64,000 bases of DNA, from positions 1 through 64,000 of the forward strand of contig NZ_JAINVG010000013.1 in the NCBI RefSeq assembly GCF_020400725.1, given 5' to 3'. Positions 32,925 through 41,695 of the stretch are shown in pieces. This DNA comes from Streptomyces sp. NK15101. Lineage in GTDB: Bacteria; Actinomycetota; Actinomycetes; Streptomycetales; Streptomycetaceae. Under the pieces are notes generated by a model that saw nothing but the letters and a program-made list of their open reading frames with translations, did not search any database and was not told the origin of the DNA. Within the stretch, counting starts at the first letter, position 1, and each line of letters opens with the position of its first letter. A program made the position numbers and the translations under genes.

Positions 32925-35900
32925 GTGGCCACGACCACGACGGTGCACGACGTCATCAGGGAGATCCGTAACGGCGTCGACGGGAATCGCGACCGCGGTA
33001 CGCGCTTCGAGGAGCTCATGCTCCAATACCTCAGCACCGACCCCCAGTGGACCGAGCAGTTCACCCGGGTGTGGATGTGGGGGGACTGGCCGGGCACCGA
33101 GCACGACAAGCGGGACACCGGCATCGACCTGGTTGCGCAGGACCGGGAAACCGGCGGCTTCTGCGCGATCCAGTGCAAGTTCTACGACCCCAGCCATACG
33201 CTCCAGAAGGAGGACATCGACTCCTTCTTCACTGCCTCCGGCAAGGGCGGCTTCACCCGTCGCATGATCATCTCCACGACGGAGAAGTGGAGCGTGCACG
33301 CCGAGGCCGCGCTGGCTGATCAGCAGATCCCTGTTACCCGGCTCGGCATGTCCGACATCGCGAACAGCCCGGTCGAGTGGTACATGCCTGCGGCCAACGA
33401 GCCCTTCGAGCTGAGCCTCCAGACGAAGAAGAGCCCGCGCAAGCACCAGCGCGAGGCCATCGACGCCGTCTTCGCCGGGTTTGCGGAGAACAATCGCGGC
33501 AAACTGATCATGGCGTGCGGCACGGGCAAGACGTTCACGGGCCTGAAGATCGTCGAGCGGCTCCAGAAGGAGCGAGCGGCGGCTGGGGAAGGCGACCACA
33601 CCACTGTCCTTTTCTTGGTCCCGTCCATCGCCCTGCTGTCCCAGACGCTGCGCGAGTGGTCCTTCGAGACCGAGCTGACGCTGCGCCCCTTCGCAGTGTG
33701 CTCCGACGTCAAGGTCGGCAGGGGGCAGCCCCAAAGCGACGACCAGGACATGGCCACCCACGACCTGGCCCTGCCCGCCACCACCGACCCTGACCGCCTG
33801 ATCAAGCAGATGGCCAGCGTGGAGGCCGCCCCCGGCCTGACGGTCGTGTTCTCCACCTACCAGTCGATCGCCACGATCGCCGAGGCGCAGAAAAAGGGCC
33901 TGGGCAACTTCGACCTCATCCTGTGCGATGAAGCCCACCGGACCACCGGTGTCACACTCGCCGGCCATGACGAGTCCGCTTTCGTCCGCGTCCACGACAA
34001 CGACTACCTCGCTGGTGACCGCCGCCTCTACATGACGGCCACCCCTCGCATCTACAACGAGGACACCAAGGCCGACGCGAAGAACGCCGACGCGGTCCTG
34101 GCCTCGATGGACGACGAGTCGACGTTCGGTCCGGAGTTCCACCGCCTCGGGTTCGGCCAGGCTGTGGAGCAGGGCCTGCTCACTGACTACAAGGTCCTCA
34201 TCCTCACTATCGACGAGGGCGTCGTCGCCAAGACCCTGCAGCAGGGCATAGCTGGCGGATCGTCCGAGCTTGGCCTCGATGACGCCGCAAAGATCATCGG
34301 CTGCTGGAACGCCCTCGCAAAGCGAACCGGCACCTTCGCCGACGGCTCCGGCTTCGCCGAGGACGAAGCCCCCATGAAGCGGGCCGTCGCCTTCGCCCGG
34401 TCGATCGCGGACTCCAAGTCCATCGCAGAACGCTTCAACGAGGTCGTCGATGCGTACGACGACGCCGACGACGACGTCCTGCACTGCGAGGTTGACCACG
34501 TCGACGGGACCTTCAACACCCTGAAGCGGAACCGCCTGCTCGACTGGCTCAAGCAGGATCCCGGCCAGAACCAGGCCCGCATCCTGTCCAACGCGCGCTG
34601 CCTCTCCGAGGGCGTCGACGTCCCCAGCCTGGACGCCGTCCTCTTCCTCCACCCCCGTAACTCCGTCGTCGACGTCGTCCAGTCCGTCGGCCGCGTGATG
34701 CGCCTGGCCCCCGGCAAGAACTACGGCTACATCATCCTGCCCGTCGCCGTGCCGGCCGGCATGCTGCCGGAGAAGGCCCTCGCCGACAACCAGCGCTTCA
34801 AGACCGTCTGGCAGGTCCTCCAGGCCCTGCGCGCCCACGACGACCGCTTCAACGCCACCGTCAACCAGATCGAGCTCAACAAGCACAAGCCCGACAACAA
34901 GATCGGCATCGGGGCCATCGGGCCCAATGACGAGACCGTCGGTGACCAGGACGGTTCCAGCACCGCGGACAGCGCCCAGGAGGCCAAGGCCAAGGAGGCT
35001 CAGACCGCCCAGCACGTCCAGGACGTCCTGTTCTCCATCAGCGACTGGCGTGACGCCATCTACGCCCGCATCGTCGACAAGGTCGGCGAGCGCCACTACT
35101 GGGAGGACTGGGCCAAGGACATCGCCCAGATTGCCGAACGCCATGTCACCCGCATCAAGGCGGCCCTGGAATTCCCGGACAAGCAGGCAGCCTTCCAGGA
35201 GTTCGTCAGCGAACTGCGGGCCACCATAAACCCCGGTGTCACCGACGACAGCGCGATCGACATGCTGGCCCAGCACATCGTCACGAAGCCAGTCTTCGAC
35301 GCCCTGTTCAAGGACTACGCCTTCGCGGAGCACAACCCGGTCTCTATGGCCATGCAGCGGATGCTTGACATCCTCGACGACCAGGGCCTGGACGCTGAGG
35401 CCAAGACCCTGAAGGGCTTCTACGAGTCGGTTCGCGTCCGGGCAGAGGGCATCGACAACCACGAGGGACGCCAGCGCGTCATCGTCGAGCTGTACGACAA
35501 GTTCTTCAAGACCGCCCTGCCCAAGACCGCCGACGCTCTCGGCATCGTCTACACCCCGATCGAGGTCGTCGACTTCATCCTCCGTGCCACCGAGCAGGCC
35601 CTGAACAAGCACCTGGGGCGCTCTCTTTCCGACGCAGGCGTCCAGATCATCGACCCCTTCGTCGGCACTGGCACTTTTCCTGTCCGTCTCCTCCAGTCCG
35701 GCCTGATCAAGCCCGCCGACCTGCTACGCAAGTACACGAGCGAACTCCACGCCAACGAGATCGTGCTCCTCGCGTACTACATCGCGGCCGTCAACATCGA
35801 AGCCGCCTTCCACGATCTTGCCGGGGGCGAGTACCAGCCCTTTGAAGGCATCGTCCTCACCGACACCTTCCAGCTCGCTGAAGGTACGGCGAAACTCGAC

Positions 35901-37790
35901 GGAATGGAGGTCCTGGAAGGCAACAGCGAGCGCGCTAAGAAGCAACAGGTCCAGGACATCACCGTGGTGGTTGGCAATCCGCCATATTCCGTAGGCCAGG
36001 ACAGCGCGAACGACGACAACCAGAATCTTAAGTACGACGTCCTGGACGAGCGTATCAAGGAAACCTACGCCTCGCTCTCCACTGCCAGCTCTGTACGCAC
36101 CTTGTACGACTCCTACATCCGAGCCATCCGGTGGGCCTCGGACCGAATCACCAACGAGGGTATCGTCGCCTATGTTTCAAATGGCGGCTACATCGATGGG
36201 AATACGTACGACGGCCTCCGCAAGTCACTTGCCAGAGAATTCGACGCGATCTATTGCTACAACCTTCGGGGTAACCAGCGCACTGCCGGAGAGCAGTCCC
36301 GAAGGGAAGGCGGCAAGATTTTTGGCTCCGGCAGCCGGAACACGGTGGCCATTCTAATCCTCGTCAAGGGGGGTCAGAAGACGAGCGAGGATTACACCTT
36401 GCATTACCGGGATATCGGAGAATACCTTAGCCGCGAACGGAAGCTCAGCATCCTGGCTGGCCAATCCCTGGATTCGGTGGAGTGGCAGGAAATCACACCC
36501 AACGAGTCCGGCGACTGGGTCCACCAGCGAAACGAGCACTTCTCTAAGCTCCAGGCCCTCGTAGATGCGGAGAAGACGCTCCAGCCCGCCGCAATTTTCG
36601 AAACTCACTCCCTGGGCCTCGGCACGAATCGCGATGCATGGGTGTACAACTACTCGGAGCAGATCGTAAAGGAGAATGTCGAGTCCACCATCGACTTCTA
36701 TAACGAACAGGTCGATGAGTTCATTAAGCACTGCAAGACTAAAGGGCTGACCCACCCCAAGGCTCCCGATGCAGAAAAGTTCATCGACCGCAACCCCCTG
36801 AAGATCAGCTGGTCATCCAGCCTTATTCCCAAGGTAGCTCGCGGGAAAAAGATCACCTTCGACGGGGCTAAAGTGACCACCAGCACGTACCGGCCTTTCA
36901 GTCGGCAGGCCATCTACTTCGATCGCGATCTCAACCACCGCCCCGGCAAGCTGCCGCAGATGTTCCCGACGCCAGACCATCCGAACATCGGCTTCTATGT
37001 TAATGGTTTTCACGCGACAGCTGATTTCGCGGTCCTGGCTACCAACCTAATCCCCTGCCTGGACGTGTTCGGCAAGGGCGGCTACTTCTTCCCCCTCCAC
37101 ACCTACCGCGAGCTGGCCACCGAAGGTGGGTTTGACTTCGGTGACGACGAGAACGCCTACGAGCGGGTCAATAACATCACTGATGCGGCACTCCGGGCAT
37201 ACCGTGAGACCTACGGCGATAGCGCCATCACCAAGGATGACATCTTCTACTACGCCTACGGCCTGCTCCACTCCCAGGAGTACCGAGACCGTTTCGCCGC
37301 TGACCTGAAGAAGACTCTTCCCCGCATCCCCAAGGTGCGCGACTTCCACAGCTTCGTCGAGGCCGGACGCAAGCTCACCGACCTGCACGTCAACTACGAG
37401 CAGGCAGAGCCGCACGCAGGCATCGTTGAGAAGGTCTCTGGCGACGCGTCTGCCACGCCCGCGAGTGAGCTGTACCGAGTCACCAAGATGAAGATCCCGA
37501 AGACGAAGGGACAGCCAGACCGCTCGACGATCGTCTACAACCATCGGGTGACCCTTACCAACGTCCCGGCCGAGGTGTACCGCTACCAACTCGGCCCTCG
37601 TTCCGCGATCGAGTGGATCATCGACCGTTACCAGGTCAAGGTCGACAAGGCGTCGGAGATCACCAACGACCCCAATGACTGGTCCGACGACCCGAGGTAC
37701 ATCATCGACCTCCTCAAGCGGATCGTGACCGTCAGCCTGGAGACAATGAAGATCGTGGACGCGCTGCCGGCCCTCGACATCCTCGACTAG
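32925..37790 (+). CDS. single-chain type ISP-like restriction-modification enzyme
   Basis: About 1621 aa. Residues 15-150 are an Mrr/PD-(D/E)xK-type nuclease (DTGIDLVAQ, then CAIQCKFY). Residues 165-700 are a superfamily 2 helicase: RKHQREAID, Walker A CGTGKTF near 198, DEAH near 334, and VGRVMR. Residues 860-1060 are an N6-adenine methyltransferase: DPFVGTGTF near 909 and VVGNPPYS near 1017. The rest would recognise the DNA target, with visibly lower GC around 35.9-37.0 kb. This nuclease-translocase-methylase-TRD order and length match the LlaGI/LlaBIII type. GTG at 32,925 with GAGG upstream is preferred over GTG at 32,907. Confidence 0.88.
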   Translation: MATTTTVHDVIREIRNGVDGNRDRGTRFEELMLQYLSTDPQWTEQFTRVWMWGDWPGTEHDKRDTGIDLVAQDRETGGFCAIQCKFYDPSHTLQKEDIDSFFTASGKGGFTRRMIISTTEKWSVHAEAALADQQIPVTRLGMSDIANSPVEWYMPAANEPFELSLQTKKSPRKHQREAIDAVFAGFAENNRGKLIMACGTGKTFTGLKIVERLQKERAAAGEGDHTTVLFLVPSIALLSQTLREWSFETELTLRPFAVCSDVKVGRGQPQSDDQDMATHDLALPATTDPDRLIKQMASVEAAPGLTVVFSTYQSIATIAEAQKKGLGNFDLILCDEAHRTTGVTLAGHDESAFVRVHDNDYLAGDRRLYMTATPRIYNEDTKADAKNADAVLASMDDESTFGPEFHRLGFGQAVEQGLLTDYKVLILTIDEGVVAKTLQQGIAGGSSELGLDDAAKIIGCWNALAKRTGTFADGSGFAEDEAPMKRAVAFARSIADSKSIAERFNEVVDAYDDADDDVLHCEVDHVDGTFNTLKRNRLLDWLKQDPGQNQARILSNARCLSEGVDVPSLDAVLFLHPRNSVVDVVQSVGRVMRLAPGKNYGYIILPVAVPAGMLPEKALADNQRFKTVWQVLQALRAHDDRFNATVNQIELNKHKPDNKIGIGAIGPNDETVGDQDGSSTADSAQEAKAKEAQTAQHVQDVLFSISDWRDAIYARIVDKVGERHYWEDWAKDIAQIAERHVTRIKAALEFPDKQAAFQEFVSELRATINPGVTDDSAIDMLAQHIVTKPVFDALFKDYAFAEHNPVSMAMQRMLDILDDQGLDAEAKTLKGFYESVRVRAEGIDNHEGRQRVIVELYDKFFKTALPKTADALGIVYTPIEVVDFILRATEQALNKHLGRSLSDAGVQIIDPFVGTGTFPVRLLQSGLIKPADLLRKYTSELHANEIVLLAYYIAAVNIEAAFHDLAGGEYQPFEGIVLTDTFQLAEGTAKLDGMEVLEGNSERAKKQQVQDITVVVGNPPYSVGQDSANDDNQNLKYDVLDERIKETYASLSTASSVRTLYDSYIRAIRWASDRITNEGIVAYVSNGGYIDGNTYDGLRKSLAREFDAIYCYNLRGNQRTAGEQSRREGGKIFGSGSRNTVAILILVKGGQKTSEDYTLHYRDIGEYLSRERKLSILAGQSLDSVEWQEITPNESGDWVHQRNEHFSKLQALVDAEKTLQPAAIFETHSLGLGTNRDAWVYNYSEQIVKENVESTIDFYNEQVDEFIKHCKTKGLTHPKAPDAEKFIDRNPLKISWSSSLIPKVARGKKITFDGAKVTTSTYRPFSRQAIYFDRDLNHRPGKLPQMFPTPDHPNIGFYVNGFHATADFAVLATNLIPCLDVFGKGGYFFPLHTYRELATEGGFDFGDDENAYERVNNITDAALRAYRETYGDSAITKDDIFYYAYGLLHSQEYRDRFAADLKKTLPRIPKVRDFHSFVEAGRKLTDLHVNYEQAEPHAGIVEKVSGDASATPASELYRVTKMKIPKTKGQPDRSTIVYNHRVTLTNVPAEVYRYQLGPRSAIEWIIDRYQVKVDKASEITNDPNDWSDDPRYIIDLLKRIVTVSLETMKIVDALPALDILD

Positions 37791-37939
37791 GAGCTCACCC
37801 GAGAGCCCGCCCGAGCGGCGGCATGGTTGCAGTTCTGGTTGCATTCACCCCCGTCCGGGCCCGTCCGGACGGGGTCACCCCGAACGCTCCGCCGCAGGTC
37901 AGGACACCTACGGCTCCCGCCGGCCCCCCGTACGAACAT

Positions 37940-37995
37940 TTGGAAAGCGTGTTGGGGGCAGCCCCTCACGAGTTCGAATCTCGTTTCCTCCGCCA
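37940..37995 (+). tRNA. 3' half of a tRNA-Ser (anticodon GGA), att-site remnant
   Basis: The segment holds the anticodon loop TTGGAAA (anticodon GGA at 37,942-37,944), the 3' anticodon stem, a long serine-type variable arm, a perfect T arm (ACGAG / TTCGAAT / CTCGT), the acceptor 3' strand, discriminator G and an encoded CCA at 37,993-37,995. Upstream bases cannot form the other half: no D arm and no 5' acceptor strand. So this is a non-functional 3' fragment of the kind left when an element integrates into a tRNA gene with its crossover in the anticodon loop. Confidence 0.85.
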
Positions 37996-38011
37996 GCGCC
38001 CAGCAGGGCGC
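37996..38011 (+). terminator. hairpin after the tRNA-Ser fragment
   Basis: A 6-bp GC hairpin (GCGCCC / GGGCGC, four-base loop) follows the CCA end directly. It was probably the terminator of the parent tRNA gene and was copied together with the fragment. Confidence 0.5.
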
Positions 38012-38236
38012 ACGAAGGTCCCGACCGTACAAAGGACCCGTTCTCGCTCACTGGCCTCCTGATCACCGTGGCCCTGAGCGTCGTCGAATTCGTCCGGCTC
38101 GGAGGACGCGGCCAGGGCCTCACGCGGGACGCGGAACCTGGCGGGGGCCGGACCCGACCCTCATCAGCGGGACGGAGCCCGGAGCACCGGCCCCGCGATA
38201 GTCTCTCGACGTGGGCGTGTCCGACGGAGGGGAACC

Positions 38237-38698
38237 GTGTCAGTGAGCATCAGCAGCGACGAAGCGGACGTCAGCACCGCTGCCATCAGCGGCACTTCAC
38301 TGAGCGCCGACCGGATCAAGCACCTGGAGTTCATCCAGGCCATCGTCACCCGACTGGGCAACAACTCGTTCCTGCTCAAGGGTTGGGTGATGACCCTCAC
38401 CGCCGCCGTCCTAGCCCTCTCGGCGGGGCGGCTCAGCTGGCAGATCGCGCTGAGCGGAATCTTCCCTCTGCTGGGCTTCTGGTTCCTCGACTCGTACTTC
38501 CTGCGCCAGGAACGGCTCTTCCGAATCCTGTACGAAGAAGCGCGGACGCCCCAAAGCACCGTGGAGATGCTGTCGTTGAACGTCGGGCCGTACCTGGCGA
38601 GGGTGACCCTAGCAAAGGTCGCCTTCTCCCAGACACTGGTGCTGTTCTACGGCGCCCTGCTGATCGCCCATCTCGTGGTCGCCCTCGTGGCCCGCTGA
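38237..38698 (+). CDS. small membrane protein, possible 2TM immune effector
   Basis: 153 aa. DRIKHLEFIQAIVTRLGNNS is followed by two hydrophobic helices at about 52-66 and 70-88 (GWVMTLTAAVLALSA, SGIFPLLGFWFLDSYF) and a third near the C-terminus (TLVLFYGALLIAHLVVALV). The LEFIQ...F.LKGW pattern is one I associate with small membrane proteins near TIR genes in other bacteria, but I cannot name the family with certainty. SLATT-like effectors have a similar size. Starts at GTG 38,237. The TIR gene lies 540 bases downstream on the same strand, with a HIT gene on the other strand between them. Confidence 0.7.
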   Translation: MSVSISSDEADVSTAAISGTSLSADRIKHLEFIQAIVTRLGNNSFLLKGWVMTLTAAVLALSAGRLSWQIALSGIFPLLGFWFLDSYFLRQERLFRILYEEARTPQSTVEMLSLNVGPYLARVTLAKVAFSQTLVLFYGALLIAHLVVALVAR

Positions 38699-38699
38699 A

Positions 38700-39143
38700 T
38701 CACGCCCTCGGGGGCGCGGGCGGGCGCAGCAGGGCGGCCATCTCATCGGCCAGTACGTCGAGCGCGGCCGCGTCCCGGACCCCCGCCCCGCCCCCCGGCC
38801 ACAGCGGGCCCATGGCATCACCCCGCCACCGTGGAACGAGATGGACATGGGCGTGGAACACCGTCTGGGAGGCCGCGGAACCGGCGGAATGGATGACGTT
38901 CATGCCCTCGGGGGCAAGGTGGTCACGCAAAGCGGCTCCGACGCGGAGCGCGGTCGCGAGCAGCCGTTCCGCCCTCGTCGGCGTCATGGCCCAGAGGTCC
39001 GGCGCATGGACCCGGGGCACCACGAGTGTGTGGCCGAGGGTCGCCGGAACCAACGGGAAGAACACCACGGCGTGGTCGTCCTCGAAAATCATCCGCGCCG
39101 GGCCGCGGCCGGACGCGATGGAACAGAACGGGCACGGATCCAT
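38700..39143 (-). CDS. HIT-family nucleotide hydrolase
   Basis: 147 aa from the internal ATG at 39,143 (MDPCPFCSI), the usual start of HIT proteins. The zinc-type CPFC lies at residues 3-6 and the histidine triad QTVFHAHVHLVPRW near 95. HIT enzymes hydrolyse nucleoside phosphoramidates or dinucleoside polyphosphates. Here it is convergent with the 2TM gene and divergent from the TIR gene, so a link with nucleotide signals of the TIR protein is possible but not shown. The frame extends to 39,197 without conserved sequence. Confidence 0.87.
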   Translation of the reverse strand: MDPCPFCSIASGRGPARMIFEDDHAVVFFPLVPATLGHTLVVPRVHAPDLWAMTPTRAERLLATALRVGAALRDHLAPEGMNVIHSAGSAASQTVFHAHVHLVPRWRGDAMGPLWPGGGAGVRDAAALDVLADEMAALLRPPAPPRA

Positions 39144-39235
39144 GGACGTCCTCGCCTTCGACGTGCGGATTTCTTCGAAACGGCCCCCGGCCACCACCCT
39201 GACAGAAGGAACGGACGAGAAGGGGCGACACCGCC

Positions 39236-40816
39236 ATGGGAGGCGTCTTCATCAACTACCGCAGGAGCCCGCGCGCCACACCTGCGGTGCACCGGCTGCG
39301 TGAACGGCTCGGCCGCCACTTCGGCGACGCTCAGGTCTTCCTCGACACGTCGTCGATGCTGCCGGGCAACCGCTACCCGGACGACCTCAGACGCCGCGTG
39401 CACGAATGCGAGGTTCTGCTCGTCACCATCCCGGAGGGCTGGCTGGAAGCGCGGGACCCCTCGGGCAAGCGATGCCTCGACCGCGCGGGCGACTGGGTGC
39501 GGCACGAGATCGAGCTGGCGCTCGCCGCCGGTAAGACCGTGATCCCCCTGCTCCTCGATGCCGCGGAGCCGCCGCCGCCCGAGCTGCTTCCCGCGTCGAT
39601 CCGCGACCTATCCCTGCGGCAGGCGCATCGCGTCACTGCGGACGGCTGGGACGAGGCCGTAGAGGAGTTGGTCGCCACGCTGGAGACCCTGGTGGCACCG
39701 GAGTGGGTGCCGATCCCCTGCGAAGAGCGGCCGCCACGACGGCCCGGCCGGCTGCTCGGATGGGCCACCGGCCTCCTCGCCGCCGCGCTCTGCGTCCTCG
39801 TGCCGTGGGCCGCGACGGCCGGAGGGCCGGCCCCGGAACCGGGCGACGATCCGGCCGCCCTGCTGCTGGCCCTCGCGTCCCTCGGGCTGATGGGCCTCGT
39901 CCTGGGCGCCGTGCTGCTGTCCTGCGGCCCCGTGCGCCGCCCCGTCCAGGCGTGGGAACGTGACCTGCAGGACGCCACGCAGGAGAACTACCTCCGGGCG
40001 ACCTATCCGGTGCCGGTCTTCCTCCTGTTGTTCGCGGCGGTCGTCGTGATCCAGGCGTGGGGGCGGAGTCCCGGCTTCGCCGTCGTACTGATGCTGGGCA
40101 TGTGCATCGCCGTCGGCCCGATGGCAGCCCGCTTCGTGCGCTCCCTCAAGAGGGACCGCGAACGGTGGGTGCGGTGGCCGGAGGCGATGCCTGCGGCGGC
40201 TCCGGTGGCGGTGGTACGGCGGGAGATCGCCCGGCTCGATGTGCGTACGCAAGGGTGGAACGCGCCGATCCGGCGAGAGCAGCGGGACCGGGCACGGTTC
40301 GCGCTCGCAGAGTTGGCGGAAGCGGTGGCGGCTCAGGGACGGGCGGCGGAACGCGGACGGTTGCTGTGGCTGCGTGAGGCGCAGCCCTGGGTCTTCAGGG
40401 TACGTCCTGTGGCTGGCGCTCACCGTCGCCCTCACGCTCGCCTGGATCCTCCCCCTCGGAGGCGGACTCGAAGGCTGGGACTGGGCGCGGTTGCATGCAG
40501 CCCCCGTGGCCGCCGGAGCCGTGGGCTTCGGGCTGTCCTGGACCACCATGGAGTGCGCGTACCGCTACCAGCGGCGACAGCGCCGGATGTTCCACACGGA
40601 GGCGACATACCGGCTCGCGGTGGTGGAGGCACGGGTCAACGCGCTGAGTTCCCCGCCCCGTACGCGGCTGGCGACAGGGACGGAACGCTAGTGCTGCTCT
40701 GCGGAAGTTCGTGGGGGCCCGCCCTCACAGCTCTTCAGAAACGAAATCGGCAGGCACCCGGACACCCTGCCGACCAAGATCGTCGAACGCGAGACCCGCA
40801 ACTCGACTCATTCTGA
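39236..40816 (+). CDS. TIR-domain membrane protein, frameshifted near 40,400
   Basis: The N-terminal 150 residues are a TIR domain: GVFINYRRSPRA, QVFLDTSSM, CEVLLVTIPEGW and WVRHEIELALAAGKTVIPLL. Two membrane-helix pairs follow around residues 175-225 and 255-300. The open frame runs to 40,816, but after about 40,400 it loses GC3 bias, while the neighbouring frame encodes two clear membrane helices (YVLWLALTVALTLAW, PVAAGAVGFGLSW) and ends at 40,691. One extra G in the AGGG run at 40,396-40,400 would explain this. So the native product probably ended at 40,691. TIR domains of this kind cleave NAD or bind signals in immunity. Confidence 0.75.
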   Translation: MGGVFINYRRSPRATPAVHRLRERLGRHFGDAQVFLDTSSMLPGNRYPDDLRRRVHECEVLLVTIPEGWLEARDPSGKRCLDRAGDWVRHEIELALAAGKTVIPLLLDAAEPPPPELLPASIRDLSLRQAHRVTADGWDEAVEELVATLETLVAPEWVPIPCEERPPRRPGRLLGWATGLLAAALCVLVPWAATAGGPAPEPGDDPAALLLALASLGLMGLVLGAVLLSCGPVRRPVQAWERDLQDATQENYLRATYPVPVFLLLFAAVVVIQAWGRSPGFAVVLMLGMCIAVGPMAARFVRSLKRDRERWVRWPEAMPAAAPVAVVRREIARLDVRTQGWNAPIRREQRDRARFALAELAEAVAAQGRAAERGRLLWLREAQPWVFRVRPVAGAHRRPHARLDPPPRRRTRRLGLGAVACSPRGRRSRGLRAVLDHHGVRVPLPAATAPDVPHGGDIPARGGGGTGQRAEFPAPYAAGDRDGTLVLLCGSSWGPALTALQKRNRQAPGHPADQDRRTRDPQLDSF

Positions 40817-40825
40817 AATGATCAG

Positions 40826-41557
40826 TTAGGTCGCCGACAGCTGGTCGTCCTCAACGGCCACCAGCTCTGCGATCTTGATGGCAACTACCGCCATCGAATC
40901 CTCAGCTGTGTCCAACCCGTTTCGGGATGCAAGTAGGGGGCTGACGTCCCGGAGTTCGCCGTAGGTCGTCTCGTGTATGACAGGGAGCAGTAGGTCACGC
41001 GCAAGGAGCTCCGAGAGCTCCTTGTCAGAGACACCACCGCGCTTCAGGCGTGTCAGTAGCGCAGGGGTCACAAGAACAAGACCCGTACGCGACCTCGCCA
41101 GCCCTCTGTCGATTTCCCGCATGAACGGTAGGCCAAGCGCGATGTCCTTCTCGCTGAACCAGACCGACACACCCTCTGCTTCCAGCAGGCCGCACAACTC
41201 CGCGGCAGCACCGCGCCGATCATCCCACGCGTGGCAGAGAAAGACGTCGCGAAGGTCAGGCTGCTGATGCGCGCGCAGCACGGCGGCGTCGCGAACAGGG
41301 GTCAGGCTCTTCACCTCGCCAGGCGTGTAGATCACGGAGGAGGTGCTCAGTGACCAAGGCGCCCGCATTTTACTGCTACTGGAGCTGCCGCTGCTGGTCG
41401 TACCGCCCCGGCCACTGCTCTGCGGCGTGTAGACCGGCGGCGGGTAGTAGGGCCGCGACGATGAGTACCCGTAGCCGCTGCTGCACGCGGGGCACGACGC
41501 GCGTGCGCTAGCGGTCCGATGACCCTGAACTGGGGCTGTACAGCGACTCATAAGCAC
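40826..41557 (-). CDS. TIR-domain protein with low-complexity N-terminus
   Basis: 243 aa. Residues 100-235 are a TIR domain of the TIR_2 kind: DVFLCHAWDDRRGAAAEL, VSVWFSEKDIALG, where the Glu stands at the position of the catalytic residue of NAD-cleaving TIRs, then RTGLVLVTPALL. The N-terminal 70 residues are rich in Ser, Pro, Tyr and Gly (SRPYYPPPVYTPQSSG), with a CPAC pair, and look unstructured. It is the second TIR gene in 2 kb, convergent with the first. No partner such as a ThsA-like effector is visible next to it. Confidence 0.82.
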   Translation of the reverse strand: MLMSRCTAPVQGHRTASARASCPACSSGYGYSSSRPYYPPPVYTPQSSGRGGTTSSGSSSSSKMRAPWSLSTSSVIYTPGEVKSLTPVRDAAVLRAHQQPDLRDVFLCHAWDDRRGAAAELCGLLEAEGVSVWFSEKDIALGLPFMREIDRGLARSRTGLVLVTPALLTRLKRGGVSDKELSELLARDLLLPVIHETTYGELRDVSPLLASRNGLDTAEDSMAVVAIKIAELVAVEDDQLSAT

Positions 41558-41695
41558 ATGGTACTCGTGTGACTACCGCTAACGGGCTCGCGCATGGTAA
41601 GCGGTGGGACGTCGAGGGGTTCGCTCCGGCTCCTGTTTCACATGCGCGATGCCGATGTCAGGTCTGAGCTCTGCTGGTGGCTCAGCAGAATTGTG

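Noticed and set aside
32811-35612. 933-codon minus-strand ORF
   Set aside because: Antisense to the restriction-modification gene, composed of Val/Gly/Asp/Leu-rich shadow sequence. The plus strand has clear motifs.
37787-38032. Minus-strand ORF over the tRNA-Ser fragment
   Set aside because: Same kind of artefact; the plus strand folds as a tRNA T arm and acceptor end.
38237-41557. Thoeris system
   Set aside because: TIR genes are present but no ThsA (SIR2/SLOG) effector is found beside them.
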